The position numbers and the translations under genes were made by a program. Of a stretch of DNA of 64,000 nucleotides, positions 37,201 to 48,166 are shown in pieces (positions within the stretch are counted from its first letter, which is position 1; every line of letters begins with the position of its first letter). The DNA comes from Lotus japonicus (taxonomy: Eukaryota > Streptophyta > Magnoliopsida > Fabales > Fabaceae): contig NC_080041.1 of the NCBI RefSeq assembly GCF_012489685.1, positions 23,251,802 through 23,315,801 on the forward strand, given 5' to 3'. The notes under the pieces were generated by a model that had not been told where the DNA came from, did no database searches, and was given only the letters and a program-made list of their open reading frames with translations.

Positions 37201-37278
37201 GCGGTTTTGAAAAGCAGGGAGTGCGAGAGTGAAAACCGGAAGTGAGAGAGAACGTGTGTGTATAGTGGGTTTTATCAA
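34273..37278 (-). CDS. Copia ORF2 (SIRE 'env-like' / putative plant transposon protein)
   Basis: 1,001 codons from the first ATG; the start at 37,122 (MVRQTRRSTADAPQFP, residue 53) may be the true one because the first 52 residues look like translated leader. Residues about 130-390 resemble the plant transposon-protein domain (Pfam Transposase_32). Residues 400-800 are Pro/Ser/Glu-rich with basic KKKTKRK and PPKKKQKK clusters that could be nuclear signals. Residues about 870-950 form a Glu/Ala coiled coil, and the C-terminus has MEQRLDTHESMLIEMKHMM. SIRE elements carry such an ORF after pol, historically called envelope-like. I see no convincing transmembrane segment in the body, so the envelope label is unproven. 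It follows pol by about 290 nt, with stops between. Confidence 0.75.
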   Translation of the reverse strand: MIKPTIHTRSLSLPVFTLALPAFQNRLLRDFSLDLSSSFKLHLLPQTFNLFKMVRQTRRSTADAPQFPHMVVGLATGQRGSENPAQEQAQAQEEIVPIAERGCAVHCVFPPEELQVLAEWRFNLDNLAANGFDLRPEVQAQGWGNYFNRLRGPVYEKLVKEFWKHADCDDTQVVSYILGRKIIITEKSFVNLLGAETAHGYRFSLTESKLKPRTKDIVNKALYTTFKPGKTSYKVMDLQPKLRVWHKILLNCINQRPKGSSPDYINFNQKAMLFFIQDKEKICLPYFLFSYLKECIRKSRTTSSIKSAIKYIPFGRLISDFLIESNLVQDLINAGCTEDLSTIVSDVFTANSLKKMGLVQKKIAPAHEDTSSEIRGRRMPLNDYPLWTQADHPEAIRCYVEDLRAQGFEIDLDDFVSRLPPAPEFPSPPKKKTKRKMVLDESSEESDVPLVKTAKSKPDDDDGDDSEDGPPKKKQKKVRIVVKPTRVEPAAAEVRRTEPPARVTRSSAHTSKPALTSDDDLNLFDALPISALLQHSSNPLTPIHESQPAAQTTSPPHSPRSSFFQPSPTEAPLWNLLQNQPSRSEDPTSLLTIPYDPLTSEPIIPNQPEPKPTEPQPRTSDHSAPRASVRPAVRTTDTDSSSAFTPVSFPINVFDSPPSNTSESLRKFMEVRKEKVSALEEYYLTCPSPRQYPGPRPERLVDPDEPILANPIQEADPLVQQAHPVPDQQEPIQPDPEPEQSVSNQSSVRSPHPLVETSDPHRGTSEPNAPIINIGSPQGASEAHSSNHPASPAPNLSIIPYTHLQPTSLSECINIFNHEASLRLRNVHGQTDLSENAENVADEWNNLSTWLVAQFPVMLQLLHAEGSQSIEAAKQRFARRVALHELEQRTKLLEAIEEAKRQKEQEEEAARQEAAQAEQARLEAERLEAEAEAERLAPVLFTPAASASIPEPQAAQNVPSSSTPTSSSRLDIMEQRLDTHESMLIEMKHMMMELLRRTDKS

Positions 37279-37565
37279 ATAACCGTTGTTGATTCAAAAA
37301 GCACTTTGAGATCAACGGTTGAAAATTAAAGATAGACGGTAACAGTAAAATACACAATCACACACAGAAGATAAGCATATCTACACGCAATCACAACAGA
37401 CTGTCACACGGGCACAAGGAACTATGCATCAGAAATTCTGACGCACGTGTTGTTGTCTCAGCTTCAGAGTCAGTACCAGTGGGCACACACACTCTGATTG
37501 AGTTACCTTCTGGACTAGACATCTTCTGATCAAGAAGTATCATAGTCAGAGGTTCTGATCTATCT

Positions 37566-39315
37566 TCACTCTGGACAAAAGTCCATGTTTAGATTTTTCA
37601 GAATAAAATTAAATCTATCTTCAGCTAAGGGCTTTGTAAAGATATCTGCCCATTGATGGTCAGTATCAACAAACTTCAGAAGAAGTACGCCCTTCTGCAC
37701 ATAATCTCTAATGAAGTGATACTTTACCTCAATGTGCTTTGCCCTTGAATGCAAGATAGGATTCTTGCTCAACGAAATTGCAGCAGTGTTATCACAATAG
37801 ATTGGGATATTGCTCTCAAGGATCTGATAATCCTCCAGCTGATGTTTCATCCAGAGCATCTGAGTGCTGCATATTGCTGCTGAGATATATTCTGCCTCTG
37901 CAGTTGATAGAGCAATGGTTGATTGCCTCTTGCTTGCCCATGAGACTAGATTGCTTCCCAGAAATTGACAATTTCCAGAAGTACTTTTTCTCTCTGTTCT
38001 ATCTCCAGCATAATCAGCATCACAATAACCTGAAAGCTTATACTCTGATGTTTTCTTATACATCAAGCCAAGGTTAGTGGTGCCTTTCAGATACCTTAGG
38101 ATCCTCTTAACAGCAGTTAAGTGGGTTTCCCTTGGATCTGATTGGAAACGAGCACATAAATGAACACTAAATAATATGTCTGGCCTAGATGCAGTTAAGT
38201 ACAGAAGTGAACCTATCATGCCACGATAGAGCTTCTGACATACTTTACCACTTATATCTTCTTTTTCCAGAATGCATGTTGGATGCATTGGAGTCTTGGC
38301 CACTGTAGATTCCAGCATATTGAACTTCTTCAGAAGTTCTTTAGTGTACTTGCTCTGATGGATATATGTTCCTTCTGGTGTTTGATCAACTTGTATTCCC
38401 AGAAAGTACTTTAATTCTCCCATCATACTCATCTCAAATTCAGCCTGCATCATCTCAGAAAATTCTTTGCATAGAGATTGATTAGCAGAACCAAATATAA
38501 TATCATCAACATAAATTTGCACAATTAAGATATCATCTTTATAAGTCTTGCAAAAGAGAGTTGTATCTACTTTACCCCTTACAAACTCATTCTCCAGAAG
38601 GAATGAGCTAAGTCTCTCATACCATGCTCTGGGAGCTTGCTTCAGACCGTAGAGTGGATTTCTTCAATTTGAACACATGGTCTGGTTTCTTTTCATCTTC
38701 AAAACCTGGGGGTTGATGAACATAGACTTCCTCTGAGATATAACCATTTAGGAAGGCACTCTTTACGTCCATCTGATGTAGAACTATGTTGTGATTTACT
38801 GAGAAAGAAATCAATAGTCTGATTGCCTCCAGTCTTGCTAACTGGAGCAAATGTTTCAGTGTAGTCTATTCCTTCTGCTGGCTGTAGCCTTGAGCAACTA
38901 GCCTTGCCTTGTTTCTGACTACATCTCCTTTCTCATTTAGCTTGTTTCTGAATACCCATTTCGTTCCAATAACATGGACATTCTCAGGCTTCTTCACTAA
39001 GCTCCAAACATCGTTCTTGGAGAATTGATTCAATTCTTCTTCCATGGCCAGAATCCAATCCTTGTCCTGAAGAGCTTCATCTATGGACTTGGGTTCAATT
39101 AAGGACACCAATCCTTTCAGACTCAGCAAGGTCTCTTCAGAGGGTCTGAAGGCAGATCTGGTTCTGACTGGTTCATCTTTGTTTGCCCAGAATCAATTCC
39201 TTAGGATGAGCTGCAGTGATTCTGCTCTTCTTCAGAGTTTGTGAGTTAGAGGGACCAGCTTCTTCCTCTGGTTCATCTTCCTCTGGCTCAACTTCCTCTG
39301 GAGCTTTGCCTTTGT
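37566..39315 (-). pseudogene. Artefactual second copy of pol RT-RNase H end
   Basis: Repeats the 3' part of pol at 41,183-42,930: RT C-terminal part with YVDDI at its start, RNase H ([18 protein letters not shown]), and upstream RT fragments. Four single-base indels between 38,650 and 39,190 break the frame into pieces (38,617-38,850, 38,866-39,129). These breaks are best read as contig-end sequencing errors; the intact version is the pol entry. Confidence 0.8.
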
Positions 39316-39415
39316 NNNNNNNNNNNNNNNNNNNNNNNNNNNNNNNNNNNNNNNNNNNNNNNNNNNNNNNNNNNNNNNNNNNNNNNNNNNNNNNNNNNNN
39401 NNNNNNNNNNNNNNN
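39316..39415. other. Assembly gap of 100 N
   Basis: Exactly 100 N, the usual placeholder for a gap of unknown size; here it separates two overlapping contig ends. Confidence 1.
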
Positions 39416-40895
39416 CTGCAGCAGCTGGTTCCACCCGAGTAGGCTTCAACCACAATTCTGACTTTCTTCTGCTTCTTCTTTGGAGGACCATCCTCACTAT
39501 CATCACCATCATCATCATCAGGCTTGCTCTTCGCCGTCTTGACCAGAGGGACATCAGATTCCTCTGAGGATTCGTCCAGAACCCATCTTCCTCTTGGTTT
39601 TCTTCTTGGGAGGAGAAGGAAACTCTGGAGCTGGTGGAAGTCTGCTGACGAAATCATCAAGGTCAATCTCGAATCCTTGAGCCCTGAGGTCTTCAACATA
39701 GCATCTGATGGCTTCAGGATGGTCTGCTTTGAGTCCACAGAGGGTAGTCATTCAGAGGCATTCTTCTTCCTCTGATCTCAGAAGATGTGTCCTCATGAGC
39801 AGGAGCAATCTTCTTCTGGACCAAACCCATCTTCTTCAGAGAGTTGGCAGTGAAGACATCGCTAACAATTGTGCTCAAATCCTCTGTGCAACCAGCATTG
39901 ATCAAATCTTGCACCAAGTTGCTTTCAATGAGAAAGTCTGAGATCAGCCTCCCAAAAGGGATATATTTGATGGCTGACTTGATGGAGGAGGTGGTGCGAG
40001 ACTTCCGGATGCATTCCTTCAAATAGGAGAACAGGAAGTAGGGAAGGCAGATCTTCTCCTTGTCTTGAATGAAGAACAGCATCGCCTTCTGATTGAAGTT
40101 GATGTAGTCTGGAGAACTGCCCTTTGGTCGTTGATTGATGCAGTTGAGCAGGATCTTGTGCCAGACCCTGAGTTTGGGTTGAAGGTCCATCACTTTGTAG
40201 CTCGTCTTGCCCGGTTTGAAGGTGGTGTACAGGGCCTTGTTGACGATGTCCTTGGTTCTGGGTTTCAGCTTCGATTCCGTCAGTGAGAACCGATACCCAT
40301 GAGCAGTTTCTGCACCTAGCAGATTCACGAATGACTTCTCCGTGATGATGATCTTCCTACCCAGTATGTAAGAGACCACCTGAGTGTCATCACAATCAGC
40401 GTGCTTCCAGAATTCCTTTACCAGCTTCTCATACACCGGTCCTCGAAGTCGATTGAAGTAGTTTCCCCAACCTTGAGCTTGGACTTCAGGACGGAGATCA
40501 AACCCATTTGCAGCCAAGTTGTCGAGGTTGAATCTCCATTCTGCAAGGACTTGGAGTTCCTCAGGAGGAAATACACAGTGAACGGCACAGCCCCGTTCTG
40601 CAATAGGAACAATCTCCTCTTGAGCTTGAGCTTGTTCTTGTGCTGGGTTCTCAGAGCCCCGTTGACCCGTTGCCAACCCGACTACCATGTGAGGGAACTG
40701 AGGTGCATCTGCAGTAGATCTTCTGGTTTGTCTCACCATTTTGAAGAGGTTGAAGGTTTGAGGTAGAAGATGAAGTTTGAAGGATGAAGAGAGATCGAGA
40801 GAGAAATCACGAAGGAGGCGGTTTTGAAAAGCAGGGAGTGCGAGAGTGAAAACCGGAAGTGAGAGAGAACGTGTGTGTATAGTGGGTTTTATCAA
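39416..40895 (-). pseudogene. Artefactual second copy of ORF2 N-terminal half
   Basis: Repeats 35,802-37,278. The frame is open from 40,895 down to about 39,730 and then broken by three single-base insertions (about 39,730, 39,583, 39,448) close to the contig edge. The complete version is at 34,273-37,278. Confidence 0.8.
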
Positions 40896-41182
40896 ATAAC
40901 CGTTGTTGATTCAAAAAGCACTTTGAGATCAACGGTTGAAAATTAAAGATAGACGGTAACAGTAAAATACACAATCACACACAGAAGATAAGCATATCTA
41001 CACGCAATCACAACAGACTGTCACACGGGCACAAGGAACTATGCATCAGAAATTCTGACGCACGTGTTGTTGTCTCAGCTTCAGAGTCAGTACCAGTGGG
41101 CACACACACTCTGATTGAGTTACCTTCTGGACTAGACATCTTCTGATCAAGAAGTATCATAGTCAGAGGTTCTGATCTATCT

Positions 41183-44100
41183 TCACTCTGGACAAAAGTC
41201 CATGTTTAGATTTTTCAGAATAAAATTAAATCTATCTTCAGCTAAGGGCTTTGTAAAGATATCTGCCCATTGATGGTCAGTATCAACAAACTTCAGAAGA
41301 AGTACGCCCTTCTGCACATAATCTCTAATGAAGTGATACTTTACCTCAATGTGCTTTGCCCTTGAATGCAAGATAGGATTCTTGCTCAACGAAATTGCAG
41401 CAGTGTTATCACAATAGATTGGGATATTGCTCTCAAGGATCTGATAATCCTCCAGCTGATGTTTCATCCAGAGCATCTGAGTGCTGCATATTGCTGCTGA
41501 GATATATTCTGCCTCTGCAGTTGATAGAGCAATGGTTGATTGCCTCTTGCTTGCCCATGAGACTAGATTGCTTCCCAGAAATTGACAATTTCCAGAAGTA
41601 CTTTTTCTCTCTGTTCTATCTCCAGCATAATCAGCATCACAATAACCTGAAAGCTTATACTCTGATGTTTTCTTATACATCAAGCCAAGGTTAGTGGTGC
41701 CTTTCAGATACCTTAGGATCCTCTTAACAGCAGTTAAGTGGGTTTCCCTTGGATCTGATTGGAAACGAGCACATAAATGAACACTAAATAATATGTCTGG
41801 CCTAGATGCAGTTAAGTACAGAAGTGAACCTATCATGCCACGATAGAGCTTCTGACATACTTTACCACTTATATCTTCTTTTTCCAGAATGCATGTTGGA
41901 TGCATTGGAGTCTTGGCCACTGTAGATTCCAGCATATTGAACTTCTTCAGAAGTTCTTTAGTGTACTTGCTCTGATGGATATATGTTCCTTCTGGTGTTT
42001 GATCAACTTGTATTCCCAGAAAGTACTTTAATTCTCCCATCATACTCATCTCAAATTCAGCCTGCATCATCTCAGAAAATTCTTTGCATAGAGATTGATT
42101 AGCAGAACCAAATATAATATCATCAACATAAATTTGCACAATTAAGATATCATCTTTATAAGTCTTGCAAAAGAGAGTTGTATCTACTTTACCCCTTACA
42201 AACTCATTCTCCAGAAGGAATGAGCTAAGTCTCTCATACCATGCTCTGGGAGCTTGCTTCAGACCGTAGAGTGATTTCTTCAATTTGAACACATGGTCTG
42301 GTTTCTTTTCATCTTCAAAACCTGGGGGTTGATGAACATAGACTTCCTCTGAGATATAACCATTTAGGAAGGCACTCTTTACGTCCATCTGATGTAGAAC
42401 TATGTTGTGATTTACTGAGAAAGAAATCAATAGTCTGATTGCCTCCAGTCTTGCTACTGGAGCAAATGTTTCAGTGTAGTCTATTCCTTCCTGCTGGCTG
42501 TAGCCTTGAGCAACTAGCCTTGCCTTGTTTCTGACTACATCTCCTTTCTCATTTAGCTTGTTTCTGAATACCCATTTCGTTCCAATAACATGGACATTCT
42601 CAGGCTTCTTCACTAAGCTCCAAACATCGTTCTTGGAGAATTGATTCAATTCTTCTTCCATGGCCAGAATCCAATCCTTGTCCTGAAGAGCTTCATCTAT
42701 GGACTTGGGTTCAATTAAGGACACCAATCCTTTCAGACTCAGCAAGGTCTCTTCAGAGGGTCTGAAGGCAGATCTGGTTCTGACTGGTTCATCTTTGTTG
42801 CCCAGAATCAATTCCTTAGGATGAGCTGCAGTGATTCTGCTCTTCTTCAGAGTTTGTGAGTTAGAGGGACCAGCTTCTTCCTCTGGTTCATCTTCCTCTG
42901 GCTCAACTTCCTCTGGAGCTTTGCCTTTGTCAGAAACATTAATGCTTAAATCTGCAAACTTTTCAACTAGCTTTGACTGGTCAGAGTCAAGCTTATCATC
43001 AAATCTAACATGAATAGATTCTTCAATAGTCTTAGCATCAGTATTATAAAATCTAAAACCTTTAGATCTATCAGAATAACCAAGTAATAGACACTTAGAA
43101 GATTTAGCATCAAATTTATGCAATCTATCCTTAGTATTGAGAACATAACAAACACAGCCAAAAGGATGAAAATAAGAAATGTTGGGTTTTATGTTCTTCC
43201 ACAATTCATAAGGAGTCTTTTTCAGAATTGGTCTCACAGAGATTCTGTTCTGAATGTAACATGCTGTATTTACTGCCTCTGCCCAAAAGTGCTTAGCCAT
43301 GCCAGTTTCTTGGAGCATGGTTCTAGCCATCTCCTGAAGAGTTCTATTCTTCCTCTCAACAACACCATTTTGTTGAGGAGTTCTGGGACAAGAGAAATCA
43401 TGTGTAATTCCATAGGAATCAAACAGACTCTCAATCTTGTCATTCTCAAACTCTCCACCATGGTCACTTCTGACACGCACAATTCTACAAGCCTTCTCGT
43501 TTTGCACTTGAGCAATGAAGGTAGAGAACACAGCATGAGACTCATCCTTGCGGGTTAGAAACTTTACCCATGTCCAGCGGCTATAGTCATCAACGATAAC
43601 CATCCCATATCTCTTGCCACCTATAGACTCAGTTTTCACTGGTCCAAACAGGTCGATATGCAGAAGTTCTAACGGCCTTGAGGTTGAGACAACATTCTTT
43701 GCCTTGAAAGGGACTTTTGTGAATTTGCCTTTCTGACATGCTTCACAAAGAGCGTCTGAAGCGAACTTCAGATTGGGTAAGCCCCTGACAAGGTTTAGCT
43801 TGCTCAGCTGAGAAATCTTTCTCATACTGGCATGCCCTAACCGTCTATGCCATACCCACTGCTCTTCATTAACAGACAGAAGGCACTTCACATTCTGAGC
43901 CTCCAACTCAGATAATCTGATCTTATAAATGTTGTTCTTCCTCTTGCTGTTAAACAGAACAGAGCCATCGATCTGACTTACAGCCCGGCAGGACTTTTGA
44001 TTGAATATAACATCATAACCCTTGTCAGCTAATTGACTTATAGACAATAAGTTATGTGTTAAGCCGTCTACCAATAAAACATTATCAATGCATGGACTAC

Positions 44101-44287
44101 TATCTACACAAATAGTACCAGTACCAATAATTTTACCCTTTTCATTTCCTCCAAAGCCAACTTCGCCTCCAGGCTTAAGTTTCAGCTCTCGGAACATACG
44201 CTTTTCTCCCGTCATGTGACGCGAGCATCCACTGTCCAGATACCATGATTGGTGTTTCAGTGGAGCTATCAAGGATATCTGCAACAT
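41183..44287 (-). CDS. Copia pol polyprotein (PR-IN-RT-RNase H)
   Basis: 1,034 codons to TGA at 41,183. In order: aspartic protease with [10 protein letters not shown] (residues about 18-27); the zinc-binding start of integrase ([10 protein letters not shown] and CEACQKGK, about 145-190); integrase core with Asp in [10 protein letters not shown], Asp in [11 protein letters not shown] and Glu in [13 protein letters not shown] (about 575-820) with the catalytic YVDDIIFGS; RNase H with YCDADYAGD and STAEAEY. All catalytic residues I can check are present, so the enzyme set looks intact. The ATG at 44,287 is only the first Met of the frame: pol overlaps the gag frame by 113 nt in +1, and one extra base in the C-run near 44,280 (or programmed shifting) would link them. 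Confidence 0.9.
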   Translation of the reverse strand: MLQISLIAPLKHQSWYLDSGCSRHMTGEKRMFRELKLKPGGEVGFGGNEKGKIIGTGTICVDSSPCIDNVLLVDGLTHNLLSISQLADKGYDVIFNQKSCRAVSQIDGSVLFNSKRKNNIYKIRLSELEAQNVKCLLSVNEEQWVWHRRLGHASMRKISQLSKLNLVRGLPNLKFASDALCEACQKGKFTKVPFKAKNVVSTSRPLELLHIDLFGPVKTESIGGKRYGMVIVDDYSRWTWVKFLTRKDESHAVFSTFIAQVQNEKACRIVRVRSDHGGEFENDKIESLFDSYGITHDFSCPRTPQQNGVVERKNRTLQEMARTMLQETGMAKHFWAEAVNTACYIQNRISVRPILKKTPYELWKNIKPNISYFHPFGCVCYVLNTKDRLHKFDAKSSKCLLLGYSDRSKGFRFYNTDAKTIEESIHVRFDDKLDSDQSKLVEKFADLSINVSDKGKAPEEVEPEEDEPEEEAGPSNSQTLKKSRITAAHPKELILGNKDEPVRTRSAFRPSEETLLSLKGLVSLIEPKSIDEALQDKDWILAMEEELNQFSKNDVWSLVKKPENVHVIGTKWVFRNKLNEKGDVVRNKARLVAQGYSQQEGIDYTETFAPVARLEAIRLLISFSVNHNIVLHQMDVKSAFLNGYISEEVYVHQPPGFEDEKKPDHVFKLKKSLYGLKQAPRAWYERLSSFLLENEFVRGKVDTTLFCKTYKDDILIVQIYVDDIIFGSANQSLCKEFSEMMQAEFEMSMMGELKYFLGIQVDQTPEGTYIHQSKYTKELLKKFNMLESTVAKTPMHPTCILEKEDISGKVCQKLYRGMIGSLLYLTASRPDILFSVHLCARFQSDPRETHLTAVKRILRYLKGTTNLGLMYKKTSEYKLSGYCDADYAGDRTERKSTSGNCQFLGSNLVSWASKRQSTIALSTAEAEYISAAICSTQMLWMKHQLEDYQILESNIPIYCDNTAAISLSKNPILHSRAKHIEVKYHFIRDYVQKGVLLLKFVDTDHQWADIFTKPLAEDRFNFILKNLNMDFCPE

Positions 44288-46085
44288 AATTAATCTTGTC
44301 CTTAGGTACCCACTTTCTGGGTCCTCTTTTGTTAGTTACCCCAAGGGTTCTGATCACCTTGGGTGTCTCAACATGATATTTTAAAGGAATATTTGCATGA
44401 TATTTAGTCATAGAGAAAGATCCCTTTTTAAGAGGGTTTTTAGCAATTTCAGCAGGTACAGAATCAGGCAATATGGTACCAGAGGGAACAAAGCATTCAT
44501 ACAAGGATTTAGCTTTAGACACAGAAGGCTCATTTCTAATTGGTTTAGAATAGCCAATGCCATGCATTCCATTTCTGCTTACACCATAGATCATTGAAGC
44601 CATTAAGCTTCTATCTACGCTTTTAGCCAGGAATCTTTGAAAAGATTTTTCATACTTAGATTCATGCTTACTATCAGAGGCATCGCAGGCAATAACTTCT
44701 TCTAACTTTGCAATTTGATTCTTAAGCACAGAGTTAGAATTAACTAAAGCATGGTTATCATTTTTCAAATCAGATATGATTTTCTCATGTTCAGAAGGAG
44801 TTTTAGAAACAGCAGATAAGTTCTTTTTCAGCTTCTTATGCTTAGACAACAAGGAGTTATACTTATCCATGATATCAGACAAAGCATGTTTCAGTTCAGA
44901 GGTAGAGAAGGAAGCAAATACCTCATTTTCATCGTCAGAGTCTGGATCTCCTTCTGATTCTGAGTCAGAGTCAACAGCTTCCTTTGACTCTGTTCCTTTG
45001 TCTTTGACAATAGCCATGAGTCCTTGGACTTCACCATCAGAGTCAACATCCTCTGACTCTGATTCATCGAATGTCACCATCAGACTCTTCTTGGTCTTGA
45101 AGTGCTTCTTTGGCTTCTTGTCCTTCTTCAATTTTGGACAGTCACTTTTGTAGTGCCCTGATTCTTTGCACTCAAAGCAAGTGACTTCCTTGATTGATGA
45201 CTTCTTCTGACCTGAGGATTCAGACTTTCCTCTTGCCTTTCCAGAGCCTTTGAACTTGCTCTGCCTGTGCTTCCAGATGCGGTTGAGTCTCTTGGAGATC
45301 AGAGTCAGCTCATCTTCATCAGAATCTTCTGATGCTTCTTCAGATTCTTCTTCTTCAGCTTGAAGAGCCTTTGACTTCTCAACCTTAGCCTTTTCAGATT
45401 TGGATTTCAAGGCTATGGACTTTTTCCTCAGATCTTGCATCTCTGAGCGCTTCAGCTCATGGCATTTCAAAATGCTGATGAGTTCTTCTAAACTCATATT
45501 CTCAACATCTCTCGTGAGCTCTATTGAAGTCACCAAAGGCATCCAACTTTCAGGAAGACACCTGATGACCCTTATGACGTGATCTTTTGTTGTGTAGCTC
45601 TTGTTGAGAGGACGTATGCCAGCTACAAGCAGTTGAAATCTGGAGAACATTTCTTCAATGGACTCATTTGGCTCCATGATGAAGGATTCATACTTTTGGA
45701 TCAAAGACAATGCCTTTGATTCTTTGACTTTCTTGTTTCCTTCATGAGACATCTTCAGAGAATAAAAAATGCCTTTAGCAAACTCACGATCTGTAATCTT
45801 CTGGTACTCCTCATAGGAGATAACACTTAGAAGAATTGCTCTTGCTTTATGATGTTGTGAGTACAGCTTCTTTTGATCTGCAGACATCTCTGACCTTGGG
45901 ATCTTTTTGCCATCTGCATCAACTGGACGCTCATAGCCATCCACAATGATATCCCAGAGATCTGCATCGAAACCCAGAAAGAAACTTTCCAGTCTATCTT
46001 TCCAATATTCGAACCTTTGACCATCGAACATAGGAGGCTTTGCGTTGTAACCATCTCTTTGAGTTTCACTGGTGGTGGCAGCCAT
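44175..46085 (-). CDS. Copia gag polyprotein
   Basis: 636 codons from ATG 46,085, 73 bp after the 5' LTR. Residues about 15-250 match the copia gag fold family ([17 protein letters not shown], then [20 protein letters not shown]). An acidic linker follows, then a CCHC zinc knuckle [14 protein letters not shown] near residues 300-315 that binds the RNA, and a Ser/Asp-rich region and coiled coil (about 395-470). The last 37 codons overlap the protease in another frame, so the natural gag end is earlier. Gag would form the cytoplasmic particle that packages the RNA. Confidence 0.9.
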   Translation of the reverse strand: MAATTSETQRDGYNAKPPMFDGQRFEYWKDRLESFFLGFDADLWDIIVDGYERPVDADGKKIPRSEMSADQKKLYSQHHKARAILLSVISYEEYQKITDREFAKGIFYSLKMSHEGNKKVKESKALSLIQKYESFIMEPNESIEEMFSRFQLLVAGIRPLNKSYTTKDHVIRVIRCLPESWMPLVTSIELTRDVENMSLEELISILKCHELKRSEMQDLRKKSIALKSKSEKAKVEKSKALQAEEEESEEASEDSDEDELTLISKRLNRIWKHRQSKFKGSGKARGKSESSGQKKSSIKEVTCFECKESGHYKSDCPKLKKDKKPKKHFKTKKSLMVTFDESESEDVDSDGEVQGLMAIVKDKGTESKEAVDSDSESEGDPDSDDENEVFASFSTSELKHALSDIMDKYNSLLSKHKKLKKNLSAVSKTPSEHEKIISDLKNDNHALVNSNSVLKNQIAKLEEVIACDASDSKHESKYEKSFQRFLAKSVDRSLMASMIYGVSRNGMHGIGYSKPIRNEPSVSKAKSLYECFVPSGTILPDSVPAEIAKNPLKKGSFSMTKYHANIPLKYHVETPKVIRTLGVTNKRGPRKWVPKDKINYVADILDSSTETPIMVSGQWMLASHDGRKAYVPRAET

Positions 46086-46141
46086 TGTTTTTCACACCGG
46101 CCCGGATCACTGAACACTGTTAGGTGTGGTAATCAGAACTT

Positions 46142-46155
46142 GCGCTCTGATACCA
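46142..46155 (-). other. Copia primer binding site (initiator Met tRNA)
   Basis: TGGTATCAGAGCGC on the minus strand, two bases after the 5' LTR; it is the standard plant initiator-Met tRNA complement that primes first-strand synthesis. Confidence 0.95.
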
Positions 46156-46157
46156 AT

Positions 46158-47383
46158 TGAAGGTATGAAAAACGGTAGAAAGGGGGGGGTTTGAATAACG
46201 TTTTCAGTACAAAAACTACCACCTTAAAGATCTTAACAAATCTTTTCGAGAACTAAGTGCAAAAGATAGAGATAGAAAAGCACACAAGGATTTTATCCTG
46301 GTTCACTTGATAAATCACTCAAGCTACTCCAGTCCACCCGTTAAGGTGATTTCTTCCTTCTTAGAATGAAGGCAATCCACTAATCAGGTAAGAGTTACAA
46401 CTGCACTTGAAACCTACAAGTGACTAACAATTACACTGACTTAGCTCACACTAAGATTCACTCTCTTAGTCTTCTCTAGGATCCGATCAACCTTGATCTC
46501 CTAAAGGAAAATCAAACAACTGTTTGAGGTTGGTGTTTACAAGGGTTTGCTTCTGAATAAGCTGAGTGTAAACTAAAATAAATTACAAGATGAAAGAAAG
46601 CTTAGAATATGTCTTGCGCGTGTGTATTGCTTCTTGTATATGTTTTTCTTCTTCTTATTGTAGCCGCTTCTTTCAATCTTCAGCCTCTATATATACTCCA
46701 AGGATTAGGGTTGAGCGTTGCATGGAAATGCTACCGTTGGAGGGCAGTTCTGGAAAATCCAGCTTCTGCTGTGGCTGAGAACGTTAGGTAGGTCGTCAGG
46801 AAGGTACACTTGCTTTTGTACTTGGATAGCGACTTGACCTTTTAACCTAGGAGACTTCTGATCAGAGGAATGCTTCGTATTGGAACTTGTGAAGCAGGTT
46901 GATCAGAGTCAGAGGGAAAGCACAGATCCTCTGACCATTGTATCTTCTGATTCTGAACTCAGAGGGAAGAACATGGCCTTCAGAGTTTCTTGCTTCTGGA
47001 CTTCAGAGTTTCCACTATTCAGCTTCTGGATCTTCAGAGTCTTCTACACCATCGGAACATCTGAACCTTCAGTGTTTCTTGGTTGTCAGAACTTCTGGAT
47101 CATCAGAGCTTCTAGCGACTGAGTCCTCATCAGAGTTTGTATAGCTTCAGATCTTCTGAAGCTTTTCCACTGTTCATACTGAACATGGTGAATGCGAAAG
47201 CGTTGCTTGGGTTACCCTTTATACACAGTGCTTCTGATTTGTGTGAAATTGAGTCAGGGTCAGAGCCTGTAAATAGCACACTCAGAAAAACACGTTAGAG
47301 TACCACAATTGTTCATATCAAAAGGTTAACTTGTAATCATCAAAACATAGAGTTGTACTACTAGATCAAAACTTGATCTTACA
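46158..47383 (-). repeat. Copia 5' LTR
   Basis: 1,226 bp, the same length as the 3' LTR and without differences in the parts compared by eye. TATA box at 46,688-46,695. Next to it is the TSD TCGGA (47,384-47,388). Confidence 0.95.
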
Positions 47384-48166
47384 TCGGATACTTCACCTCC
47401 CTGATGAATTCCGCCGCCAGCAACTTGTCTACCTTGTCGCCGCCCAAGCGCCGCCTGAGTTGTGAAACTGGCTTTACACTTGGATTCAATGCTAATCGAT
47501 GGCAGATGAAGTTTGGATCAATTCCTGGCATATCCTTGCAGCTCCAGGCAAATAAATCTAGGTTTTCGCCTAGCAACTTTGTCAGGCGAGTCTCCTGCTC
47601 GTCCGTCAATCTGGTCCCAATCTTCAAGGTGCGATCGCCAAACTTTAGCGCCTTTGTTTCCTCAATTGGCGTGGGCCTGTTCACTCGCCCCTCGCCATGT
47701 GGGTCAAGATTTTCATCCGGAGTTTCGATTTCATAACATCTGTGTCCAACCAATGCACTCTTCTTGCCAGACAGGTTGAGGCAATTGTTATAACATTCCC
47801 TCGCCATCTTCTGGTCGACCTTCAGCTTACCAACCTTGCCATTGCTTAGTGGATACTTGACCGCCAAGTGGGCTGTCGAGATTACAGCACAGAGGCGATT
47901 TAGCTTATTTCGTCCAATGATGACGTTATAAGATGCCACCACCTGGAGGACCAGATACCTTACTTTCAGAACCCTTGCACACTCATCTTCCCCAAATATT
48001 GTGTCCAGATCGATGTATCCTCGCACCATTACTTGCTCTCCTGCAAAACCCACCAAGGTTCCCGAATATGGAGTCAGATCATTGTCAGTCAGTCCCAACT
48101 TGTCAAATGCGTCGCCATAGATAAGATCAGCTGAACTTCCCTGATCCAGAAGTACTCTTCTAAATT
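47384..48166 (-). pseudogene. Gypsy protease and start of RT
   Basis: Contains the aspartic protease site LLDQGSSADLIYGDAF (just upstream of the Met at 48,098), the protease body, the linker and the first RT motif region (AEFIREVKYP). The frame stops being gypsy at the copia insertion (47,384). The other part of RT resumes at 31,638. It is out of frame with gag by one base near 48,161-48,168. Confidence 0.85.

Larger units (their letters stand above)
35802..42930. repeat. Direct 3.5-kb duplication around the N gap (assembly overlap)
   Basis: Bases 35,802-39,315 (3,514 bp) and 39,416-42,930 (3,515 bp) are the same sequence. The left copy ends and the right copy begins exactly at the 100-N gap. 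By eye the only differences are seven single-base, mostly homopolymer indels. Four are near the end of the left contig (about 38,656, 38,841, 38,875, 39,183) and three at the start of the right contig (about 39,448, 39,583, 39,730). This is the pattern of two overlapping contig ends that were not merged and were poorly polished, not of a biological duplication. Confidence 0.9.
31639..47383 (-). mobile_element. SIRE-type Ty1/copia retrotransposon (assembly-duplicated)
   Basis: LTRs of 1,226 bp (31,639-32,864 and 46,158-47,383) start TG, end CA and look identical in every stretch compared. Target duplication TCGGA at 31,634-31,638 and 47,384-47,388, inside the gypsy RT. Minus-strand order: 5' LTR, Met-tRNA primer site, gag, pol (PR-IN-RT-RH), ORF2, a small opposite-strand gene, purine tract, 3' LTR. 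Integrase before RT marks Ty1/copia; the gag and pol style, long LTRs and ORF2 mark the SIRE (Maximus) lineage. The length here is inflated by a 3.5-kb repeat around an N gap; the real element is about 12.1 kb. Identical LTRs mean very recent insertion. Confidence 0.95.

Noticed and set aside
35802..42930. Biological tandem duplication within the copia element
   Set aside because: The duplication edges coincide with the N gap and the differences are edge-clustered single-base indels, which fits assembly overlap.
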